Source of the DNA: Streptomyces sp. E2N166 | GTDB lineage: Bacteria > Actinomycetota > Actinomycetes > Streptomycetales > Streptomycetaceae | Reading direction: 5' to 3' | NCBI RefSeq assembly: GCF_003671715.1 | Contig: NZ_RAIF01000006.1 | Location: 1,013,633-1,045,858, forward strand | DNA length: 32,226 nt | Part shown: in pieces, positions 9,214-15,562 of the stretch | How the letters are laid out: every line of letters begins with the position of its first letter | Numbering within the stretch: the first letter of the stretch is position 1 | Notes under the pieces: generated by a model | What the model was told of the DNA's origin: nothing | Databases searched by the model: none | The model's input: the letters and a program-made list of their open reading frames with translations, nothing else | Program-made: the position numbers and the translations under genes

Positions 9214-9864
9214 GTGAGCCGTGACCAGCGGCGGGTCGTACGGGAACTCGTCGACGCGCACGGGCAGACGTACGCCGAGGAGGCGGGCATCCGGCTGAAG
9301 GACACCCCGCAGCCGCTGTACCGGCTGCTCGTCCTCACCCATCTGCTCAGCGCCCGCATCAGCGGTTCGATCGCCGTGGCCACCGCCCGTGCCCTGCACG
9401 AGGCGGGGCTGCGCGACCCGCGCCGCATGGCCGCCGCCGACTGGCAGGAGCGGGTGGACGCGCTCGGCCGGGGCGGCTACCGGCGCTACGACGAGCGCAC
9501 CGCCACCCAGCTCGGCGACGCGGCCGGACTGCTGACCGAGCGATGGGGCGGGGACCTGCGCCGGCTCCGGAAGGAGGCGGACGGTGAGGTGCCCGAAGTG
9601 CGGCGGCTGCTCCAGGAGTTCCCCGGGGTGGGCCCGACCGGCGCGGACATCTTCCTGCGCGAGGCACAGTGCGTCTGGCCCGAGGCGGCTCCCTACCTGG
9701 ACCGCAAGGCCCGCCAGGGCGCGGAACGCCTCGGCCTGCCGGGCGACCCCGACCGGCTCCTCGACCTCGCCGGAACGACGGAACCGGCCGTCCTCGCGGC
9801 GGCGCTGGTGCGCGCGTCGCTGGACGAGGAGGTCGTGCGGGACACCCTCGAACGCGCCGGGTGA
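9214..9864 (+). CDS. Helix-hairpin-helix protein of the endonuclease III / HhH-GPD type
   Basis: A 216-residue protein with the DNA-glycosylase layout. The HhH segment LLQEFPGVGPTGADIFL lies at about residues 131-147. It is followed by YLDRKARQGAERLGLP, which aligns with the VDTHVxRVxxRLGL region that carries the catalytic Asp in endonuclease III; here the Asp is near residue 163. The catalytic Lys that follows PGVGR in endonuclease III is replaced (PGVGPTG), and the four-Cys iron-sulfur motif is absent. It may therefore be a monofunctional glycosylase or a DNA-binding relative. GTG 9214 starts 2 nt after the DUF3140 stop with no ribosome-binding site, which fits translational coupling. Confidence 0.8.
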   Translation: MSRDQRRVVRELVDAHGQTYAEEAGIRLKDTPQPLYRLLVLTHLLSARISGSIAVATARALHEAGLRDPRRMAAADWQERVDALGRGGYRRYDERTATQLGDAAGLLTERWGGDLRRLRKEADGEVPEVRRLLQEFPGVGPTGADIFLREAQCVWPEAAPYLDRKARQGAERLGLPGDPDRLLDLAGTTEPAVLAAALVRASLDEEVVRDTLERAG

Positions 9865-9973
9865 GCCTTCCGGGCTCCGGCCGCCGGTCACCCGAACAAC
9901 CCCGTGCGCTGGTGCGTCCGCGGGTGCGGTGATGCGCTGAGGACACCGTGTCACGTCCCAGGAGGCATCCGCG

Positions 9974-10858
9974 ATGAGCCGTCGTCCGTCCCGCCCCGTC
10001 CGTCTCATGGCCTCCGCCCTGGCGGCGGGCGCGCTGCTGACCACGGCGGCCTGCTCGGACGACGGCGGCGGGTCGGGGGCGGTGTCGGACACCGCCGCCG
10101 CACAGGCCCGCGCCGCCGAGAAGGACGCCGAGAGGGAAGCGGCGAAGAAGCAGCCCACGGGCTCCCCCGCGACGTCGCCCACGGGTTCGCCCACCGCGTC
10201 CCCCTCCGCCCTCACCGAGTCCGGCGCGAAGGCCGCCCTGCTCACCGAGGCCGACCTGGAGGGCGGCTGGAACCAGGTCCAGGACGCGGACAAGTGGCGC
10301 GACCGCCTGCTCGTCGGCGAGGTCGACGTCTCCGACTTCCTCACCGCCAAGACCGACGCGGCGGACTGCCAGAAACTCCTCGACGGCCTGTACCGCGACA
10401 ATCTGCTGGGCGAGCCGTCGGGACCGTCGGCGCTCACCGGCTTCGAACAGGGCGACTCCCGTCTGCTCGAGCAGGTCGCCGCCTACGACCGCGCCGGTCT
10501 GGACGACAGCCTGGAGTGGATGGACTCCCTGCCGCAGAAGTGCGATCAGTTCACCGCGACCGACGAGGCGGGCGAGAAGCGCACGGTCCAGGTCACCGAG
10601 GCCTCGGTGCCCGAGGCCGGCGACGCGCGTGAGGGTCTGCACGTGACCGTGCGGGGAACCGCCGCCGACAATCCGGCCACGCTCACCCTGGACCTCGTCG
10701 CCGTACGCGTCGGCACCTCCGCCCTCACCGTCACCGGCGGCGGCCTCGACGGCGACGAGGCCGCGTCCGTGGAGCAGGCGGTGCGGCAGGGGACCGAGCG
10801 CCTGAAGACCGTTCTGGACGGCGGGACCCCTTCTCCGCGGCCCACCAACCTGGACTGA
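9974..10858 (+). CDS. Putative secreted lipoprotein
   Basis: A 294-residue protein with a lipoprotein signal peptide: basic residues 3-10, a hydrophobic stretch, and the lipobox TTAAC with Cys27 as the likely acylated residue. A low-complexity Ala/Glu/Lys segment and a Pro/Ser/Thr/Gly linker (TGSPATSPTGSPTASPS, about residues 57-73) follow. The remaining globular part of about 220 residues includes KAALLTEADLEGGWNQV and resembles PknH-sensor-like or DUF5642-like lipoproteins of actinobacteria, but I cannot name it. ATG 9974 has AGGAGG 9 nt upstream. It stands alone with at least 100 nt on either side, so it is probably monocistronic and surface-exposed. Confidence 0.82.
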   Translation: MSRRPSRPVRLMASALAAGALLTTAACSDDGGGSGAVSDTAAAQARAAEKDAEREAAKKQPTGSPATSPTGSPTASPSALTESGAKAALLTEADLEGGWNQVQDADKWRDRLLVGEVDVSDFLTAKTDAADCQKLLDGLYRDNLLGEPSGPSALTGFEQGDSRLLEQVAAYDRAGLDDSLEWMDSLPQKCDQFTATDEAGEKRTVQVTEASVPEAGDAREGLHVTVRGTAADNPATLTLDLVAVRVGTSALTVTGGGLDGDEAASVEQAVRQGTERLKTVLDGGTPSPRPTNLD

Positions 10859-10973
10859 CCGACCTCGAGGGCTCCCCCGCCTCCGCACACCTCGGGCGAA
10901 ACCCGGACAGCGTGATCACCGGACGGCACAATGGTGCGGGACGGACAGCGCACGCGCGAAGGGGAGCCGAGAC

Positions 10974-11291
10974 GTGAGCGAGAGCGGCCCCGTCCCCGGC
11001 GGGCGTCCGGGTGAGGTCGAGCGGGCCACCGCACTGAGCGGGGAGCTGTCCGGGCAGGGCGTGCACGGAGTCGTGCTGTCCTACGTCGACACGGCGGGGG
11101 CCGGGCTGTTGCAGGAGCGGGTGGACGCCGACGGACTGGGCCCTGCCGGGACGCGCTGCGCATCGCGCGCTGGGCGGGGCGGGACAACGCACGCCGGGTC
11201 TACCGGCTGCCGGGGGCCTGGTGGACGACGGCTGAGCGACGTGGGACCGGTCACAGTCCCGGAGCGCCGCCCGGGAAGCAGGAACGGCTGA
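10974..11291 (+). pseudogene. Remnant of a glutamine-synthetase-like gene, fused to a second fragment
   Basis: The reading frame starts at GTG 10974, 7 nt after a good GGGGAG ribosome-binding site. Residues about 15-43 (ATALSGELSGQGVHGVVLSY and on to VDTAG) match the N-terminus of glutamine-synthetase-like proteins. The match then stops, and the rest of a roughly 450-residue enzyme is missing. From about 11145 the coding-type GC3 pattern moves to another frame, which reads RDALRIARWAGRDNARRVYR and LPGAWWTTAE before a stop. That piece resembles the C-terminal end of a TIM-barrel amidohydrolase (N-x-RRVY-x-LP). A large deletion joining two neighbouring genes, plus a frameshift, would explain this. 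The upstream signals look intact, so it may still be transcribed. Confidence 0.6.
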
Positions 11292-11294
11292 AAG

Positions 11295-11300
11295 TATGAT
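11295..11300 (+). promoter_or_regulatory. -10 box of a leaderless promoter for the DUF4916 gene
   Basis: TATGAT is close to the ideal TATAAT. It ends 6 nt before the ATG of the next gene, with no Shine-Dalgarno between, which is the spacing of a leaderless actinomycete transcript. No clear -35 hexamer is visible. Confidence 0.6.
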
Positions 11301-11306
11301 CAAGCG

Positions 11307-11843
11307 ATGTCTGACATGACCGAAACCACGCCGGGCTGGCTGTCGACCGACGAACTCGAGATGGCACGCGCCCGCATGCCGATCCTCTACGTCGAGGCCG
11401 TGCCCGTGCGCGTCGACGACAGCGGAGAAGTCACCAGCGTCGGCCTGCTTCTGCGCATCGGTCCCGACGGGACGGTCAGCCGGACGCTGGTCTCCGGCCG
11501 GGTGCTGCACCACGAGCGGGTCCGGGACGCCCTGCTGCGTCACCTGGAGAAGGACCTCGGTCCGGTGGCGCTGCCCCGGGTGCCGTCCTCGCTCCAGCCG
11601 TTCACGGTGGCCGAATACTTCCCCACGCACGGCGTCACGCCGTACCACGATCCGCGGCAGCACGCCGTCTCCCTCGCCTACGTCGTGCCGGTGGCCGGCG
11701 ACTGCCGGCCGCGCCAGGACGCGCTGGACCTGGTCTGGTTCAGCCCGCAGGAGGCTCTGTCACCGGCCGTGCAGAGCGAGATGCCGGGCGGGCACGGGGT
11801 GCTGCTGAAGCAGGCGCTGGCGCATGTGGGCTGCGTGGTCTGA
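11307..11843 (+). CDS. DUF4916 (Nudix-like) family protein
   Basis: A 178-residue soluble protein with the actinobacterial DUF4916 pattern: GWLSTDELEMARARMPILYV, LLLRIGPDG and a C-terminal half with TPYHDPRQHAVSLAYVVPV and ALDLVWFSPQEAL. The fold resembles Nudix hydrolases (the WFSPQEA segment is the usual late Nudix strand and helix). The canonical GX5EX7REUXEEXGU box is not visible, so pyrophosphatase activity is doubtful. ATG 11307 is preceded by a TATGAT box and no ribosome-binding site, pointing to leaderless translation. ATG 11316 is the alternative start. It is convergent with the mrp operon, with only 30 nt between stops. Confidence 0.8.
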   Translation: MSDMTETTPGWLSTDELEMARARMPILYVEAVPVRVDDSGEVTSVGLLLRIGPDGTVSRTLVSGRVLHHERVRDALLRHLEKDLGPVALPRVPSSLQPFTVAEYFPTHGVTPYHDPRQHAVSLAYVVPVAGDCRPRQDALDLVWFSPQEALSPAVQSEMPGGHGVLLKQALAHVGCVV

Positions 11844-11873
11844 GGGCCCGGTGACCGGCCCGCCCCCGCCGAG

Positions 11874-12239
11874 CTACTCCCCGGGCCGCTCCCCGTCGCT
11901 CAACTGCGGGTCCAGGTCGTCCCGGAGCAGACCCCGGGAACCCGTCTGTCCGGTGCGGTAGGCGGAGCGGGCCACCAGGTGGGAGGCGACCGGGCCGGTG
12001 AGGAACTGGAAGAAGACGATGAGGGCGAGGGTGCCCAGATCGATGCCGTGGCGCAGCCTCAGCGCCACCCCGGCGAGGACGAGAAGCACCCCGAGGGTCT
12101 GCGGCTTGGTGGCGGCGTGACTGCGGGAGAGCACGTCGGGGAAGCGGAGCATACCGATCACACCGAGCAGGCACTGCAGGCAGCCGAGGAACAGGAGGAC
12201 CGCCCCGATCAGATCGGCGGCATCGGCCCAGGCGTTCAC
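11874..12239 (-). CDS. mrpG: Na+/H+ antiporter subunit G (MrpG/MnhG)
   Basis: A 121-residue small membrane subunit, last of the Mrp operon. It has three hydrophobic segments and the MnhG signature GMLRFPDVLSRSHAATKPQTLG (here about residues 29-50). In characterised Mrp antiporters all subunits are needed to exchange cytoplasmic Na+ for H+ at the cell membrane, and MrpG is a small structural partner. GTG 12239 overlaps the mrpF stop by 4 nt (GTGA), so translation is coupled. A hydrophilic tail of about 30 residues follows the last helix. Confidence 0.93.
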   Translation of the reverse strand: MNAWADAADLIGAVLLFLGCLQCLLGVIGMLRFPDVLSRSHAATKPQTLGVLLVLAGVALRLRHGIDLGTLALIVFFQFLTGPVASHLVARSAYRTGQTGSRGLLRDDLDPQLSDGERPGE

Positions 12240-12553
12240 CGGTGGTCCTCCGTGCCGTCCGCACGCACCGAGGGCCGGTCGCGTACGGCGATGAACCTGG
12301 CGATGCCCACCGAGCCGGTGAAGCCGAGGAAGGCGAGCACCAGCATCACCGGGAAGTAGAAGGAGTCGCCGTCGTGGGCGGCCTTGACGGCGAGGCCGGC
12401 GATGATGAGCGCCGCCGCCACGTCCAGGGCGACCGCGCGGTCCAGCATCGAGGGCCCGTACCAGACGCGGTACAGCAGCAGGGCGCCCGCGACGAGGATC
12501 ATCACGGCCGAGGCGGCCAGCACGGCCTCTTCGACGGCGCGCAGGGTGGTCAC
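12236..12553 (-). CDS. mrpF: Na+/H+ antiporter subunit F (MrpF/MnhF)
   Basis: A 105-residue subunit with three membrane helices and the conserved GPSMLDRAVALDV segment after helix 1, typical of MnhF/PhaF. The family is essential for Mrp antiport and has been linked to Na+ and bile-salt efflux in Bacillus. GTG 12553 overlaps the mrpE stop through GTGA, and the stop overlaps the mrpG start in the same way. The upstream frame is open but reads the shadow of mrpE. Confidence 0.93.
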   Translation of the reverse strand: MTTLRAVEEAVLAASAVMILVAGALLLYRVWYGPSMLDRAVALDVAAALIIAGLAVKAAHDGDSFYFPVMLVLAFLGFTGSVGIARFIAVRDRPSVRADGTEDHR

Positions 12554-13149
12554 GGCGAGCGGTCCCCTTCCGGTACGGGCTGGGCGGCGAGGGCGATGTC
12601 CTCGGCGGTGCCGAAGGCGCGGGCCACGAGTTCCTCCATGCGCCACACCGACCGCTGGGCGCTCTCGATCTCGCCCGGGTCGTCGGCGTCGAGGACGTGC
12701 AGGAACAAGGTGGCGGTCGACCGGCGCACCTCGATCACGGAGCCGCCGGGGACGTTGGAGACGGCGACGGCGGTGGCCGTGAGCATGAGGTCGCCGCGCA
12801 CCCGCAGCGGGACGGCGACGACCGCGGCGGGGTACGGGCCCTTGGCGAAGATCTGCCGGGTGACCTCGACGCTCGAGGAGAACATGTCGTACAGCAGGTA
12901 GACCGTGAGCCGCAGGATGCCCAGCGGACGCAGCCGCAGACCGAGGTCGACGGCGGGCAGCGGGAAGGCGAGGCACAGGCACACCGCGACGATGACGCCG
13001 TTGACGAGGTTGGCCCAGGACAGGGTGCCCCACAGCAGTATCCAGATGACCGTGAGCCAGGCGGTGAGCGGCAGGTCGAGAACGCGTCTGCCGCTGCCGA
13101 CGCGGAAGGACCAGCTGTAGGGGGAACGGTCGCGGAAGAGGTTGCTCAT
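12550..13149 (-). CDS. mrpE: Na+/H+ antiporter subunit E (MrpE/MnhE)
   Basis: A 199-residue subunit with N-terminal membrane helices (LPLTAWLTVIWILLWGTLS and the NLVNGVIVAVCL segment). The cytoplasmic domain carries RGDLMLTATAVAVSNVPGGS and FLHVLDADDP, close to the MnhE consensus for a domain ending in TPGTxxxxxxxxxLxVHxLD. In Bacillus, loss of MrpE lowers but does not always abolish antiport. ATG 13149 overlaps the mrpD stop by ATGA. The C-terminal 35 residues (ARAFGTAEDIAL onward) extend beyond the usual domain. Confidence 0.93.
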   Translation of the reverse strand: MSNLFRDRSPYSWSFRVGSGRRVLDLPLTAWLTVIWILLWGTLSWANLVNGVIVAVCLCLAFPLPAVDLGLRLRPLGILRLTVYLLYDMFSSSVEVTRQIFAKGPYPAAVVAVPLRVRGDLMLTATAVAVSNVPGGSVIEVRRSTATLFLHVLDADDPGEIESAQRSVWRMEELVARAFGTAEDIALAAQPVPEGDRSP

Positions 13150-14804
13150 CGGCCGAGCACCGCCTCGATGTAGGGGGTACGGGCGAGGAGTTCGGTGGCG
13201 GCGGCCTCGGTGAAGGTGGTGAGGGGGCCGCCGAGCACGGTGTAGAGCAGGCCGAGGGCGACGGCGGCGCCGGTCGCCACCACCATCGGCCAGGGCAGCC
13301 GCCTGGTGGTGGTGATGGACTGCCCGAGGAAGCCGGCGGAGACCACGGCGCCCGCCGGTTCCGGCAGGCCGCTCCCGGAGCCGGTCGCCGCGCTGTCCTC
13401 ACCGTCCCCGCCGTCGCCGTCCCCGTCGTCGCCCGGCTCGTCCTCGGCGGATTCCAGCACCCTCCCCTCGCCCTCGGCCCCGGGCGGAGCGTCGCGCCAG
13501 AACGCCAGGTTCCAGACCTTCGCCATGACGTAGAGGGTGAGCAGGCTGGTTGCTGCGGACCCGGCGACCAGCGCCCAGGCCCAGCCGCCGCCGTTGTCCA
13601 CGCCCGCCCGCATCAGGCCGAGCTTGCCGATGAACCCGGAGAACGGCGGGATGCCCGCGAGGTTCATGGCGGGCACGAAGAACAGCACGGCGAGCAGTGG
13701 CGCCGTCTTCGCCAGGCCGCCGAGGCGGGTGAGTTCCGTGGTGCCGTCGCGCCGCTCGATGAGCCCGGCGACGAGGAAGAGGGTGGTCTGCACCGTGATG
13801 TGGTGGGCCACGTACACGATCGCCCCGGCGATCGAGCCGCGCCCGGCGAGCGCGATGCCGAAGACCATGTAGCCGATGTGGCTGATGAGGGTGAAGGAGA
13901 GCACCCGCTTCAGGTCGGTCTGGGCGACCGCGCCGAGGATGCCGATGACCATGGAGGCGAGCGCGGCGAGCATCAGCAGGTCGCCGAGGCGGTGGCCGGG
14001 GAAGAGCAGGGTCTGGGTGCGCAGCATCGAGTACACGCCGACCTTGGTGAGCAGGCCGGCGAAGACCGCGGTGACCGGTGCGGGCGCGGTCGGGTAGGAG
14101 TCGGGCAGCCAGGCCGCGAGCGGGAACACCGCCGCCTTGATCGCGAAGACGGTCAGCAGCATGGCCTCCAGCAGGGTCCGCACTCCGACCGGGACTTCCT
14201 GCAGCCGCCCCGCGAGCTGGGCGAAGTTGACGGTCCCGGCGACCGAGTACGTCATGGCGATGGCGACGAGGAAGAGCACCGAGGAGAACAGCGAGATGAT
14301 CACGTACGTCGAGCCCGCCCGGATCCGGGTCGCGGTGCCGCCGATGGTGAGCAGGACGAAGCTCGCGACGAGCATGATCTCGAAGCCGACGTAGAGGTTG
14401 ACGAGGTCTCCGGACAGGAAGGTGCAGGAGACGCCTGCCACGAGGATGAGGTAGGCGGGGTGGAAGACGCCGACCGGTGTCTGGTCGTCGCGGTCGGCCA
14501 TGCCCTGGCCCAGCGAGTACAGGTTGACCAGCAGAGTGACGGCGCTGGACACGGTGAGCATCAGCCCCGCGAGCCGGTCGGCGACGAGGGTGATACCGAC
14601 CGGCGGGGGGAAGTCGCCGAGGTGCACGCTGAGCGGACCGTGGCGGTCGGCGGCCACCATGAGGAGTACGGAGAGCACGAGGACCGCGCCGAGCACGGCG
14701 AGGGTGATGAAGCGCTGGAACCGCTGGAGCCGGGGACCGATGGCCAGTTTCAGCCCCGTGACGCACAGGGGCAGCAGGACGGGGAGGGGGACGAGCGCGT
14801 TCAC
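13146..14804 (-). CDS. mrpD: Na+/H+ antiporter subunit D (MrpD/MnhD)
   Basis: A 552-residue proton-translocating subunit homologous to complex I NuoL/M/N. Key charged residues are in place: Glu142 in NLYVGFEIML, Lys223 in AIKAAVFPLAAWLPDSYP and Lys254 in LLTKVGVYSMLR. These form the proton path in characterised MrpD proteins. GTG 14804 overlaps the mrpC stop by 4 nt; the frame is open further upstream only as a shadow of mrpC. Between the late helices, residues about 440-500 form a hydrophilic insert with an acidic, Gly/Asp-rich run (about 452-470). This is unusual for the family and is predicted to be a disordered loop. The last helix resumes at LPWPMVVATG. Confidence 0.94.
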   Translation of the reverse strand: MNALVPLPVLLPLCVTGLKLAIGPRLQRFQRFITLAVLGAVLVLSVLLMVAADRHGPLSVHLGDFPPPVGITLVADRLAGLMLTVSSAVTLLVNLYSLGQGMADRDDQTPVGVFHPAYLILVAGVSCTFLSGDLVNLYVGFEIMLVASFVLLTIGGTATRIRAGSTYVIISLFSSVLFLVAIAMTYSVAGTVNFAQLAGRLQEVPVGVRTLLEAMLLTVFAIKAAVFPLAAWLPDSYPTAPAPVTAVFAGLLTKVGVYSMLRTQTLLFPGHRLGDLLMLAALASMVIGILGAVAQTDLKRVLSFTLISHIGYMVFGIALAGRGSIAGAIVYVAHHITVQTTLFLVAGLIERRDGTTELTRLGGLAKTAPLLAVLFFVPAMNLAGIPPFSGFIGKLGLMRAGVDNGGGWAWALVAGSAATSLLTLYVMAKVWNLAFWRDAPPGAEGEGRVLESAEDEPGDDGDGDGGDGEDSAATGSGSGLPEPAGAVVSAGFLGQSITTTRRLPWPMVVATGAAVALGLLYTVLGGPLTTFTEAAATELLARTPYIEAVLGR

Positions 14805-15562
14805 CTGGTTCCTTCCGGGCCGGCGCCCTCGGGGTCGTCGGGCTGGTCGGGCGGCGGGTGGCCGGAGTCCTCGCCGGGGTGCGAGTCGGGCTCGTGGCCG
14901 GTCTCCTCGGGGTCGTTGGAGGGCCCGGCGACGCGGGCCGGTGCCGGTCCCGGCCGGCCCGACGGATCGGTGGTGCCCAGCTCCCGGCCCTCGCGGTAGT
15001 CCTCGGGGTCGGCGCCGAGGATGTCGTTCCACAGGTTCCCGGAGACGTCGTTGGCGCGGGCCTGGTAGGCGCGTTCCTCGCGGACCCGCCGGCGCAGCCG
15101 TCTGCGTGCGGCCCGGTAGCGGGCGCCGAGTTCGGGGTCGGTGCCGTGCTCGGCGCGCGCCTCGCGGTAGCGGTCGCGCAGTTCACCGCGCCGGTCGAGG
15201 AACTCGGCGCGCAGGGCGACCAGGCGGTCCTCGGTGTCGTCGCTGATCTCGTCGGAGCCGGTGACCTGGTGGCTGCGGTAGGCCATGGCCAGCAGGAACG
15301 CGGTGGTGGCGAGGGTGATGACGATCGCGGTCAGCGCGATGGCCTGGGGCAGCGGGTCGGTGACCCGGTTGCGGATGACGTTGGGGTAGAGCAGCGGCGC
15401 GGCACCCGCGCTGCCCGTCGAGGCGAGCACCAGCAGGTTGACGCCGTTGCCGAGGACGACGGCGCCGAGCAGGATCCGGGTCAGGGACCGGGTCAGCAGC
15501 AGGCTGGCGCCGACGGCGCTGAGGACGGCGGCGGCCACCAGGAGGGAGAGGCTCACGGTCAT
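14801..15562 (-). CDS. mrpC: Na+/H+ antiporter subunit C (MrpC/MnhC) with long hydrophilic tail
   Basis: Homologous to the K-type subunit (NuoK) of complex I. Residues 1-100 hold three membrane helices with the family motifs LGNGVNLLVLASTG and DPLPQAIALTAIVI. Most MrpC proteins end near residue 115. This one continues for about 150 charged residues to 253. It first has an Arg/Glu-rich, probably helical stretch (about 115-175) and then a Pro/Asp/Glu/Gly-rich, probably disordered end. ATG 15562 overlaps the mrpA stop by ATGA, and the stop overlaps the mrpD start by GTGA. The tail keeps strong GC3 bias, so it is coding and not a missed stop. Confidence 0.93.
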   Translation of the reverse strand: MTVSLSLLVAAAVLSAVGASLLLTRSLTRILLGAVVLGNGVNLLVLASTGSAGAAPLLYPNVIRNRVTDPLPQAIALTAIVITLATTAFLLAMAYRSHQVTGSDEISDDTEDRLVALRAEFLDRRGELRDRYREARAEHGTDPELGARYRAARRRLRRRVREERAYQARANDVSGNLWNDILGADPEDYREGRELGTTDPSGRPGPAPARVAGPSNDPEETGHEPDSHPGEDSGHPPPDQPDDPEGAGPEGTR

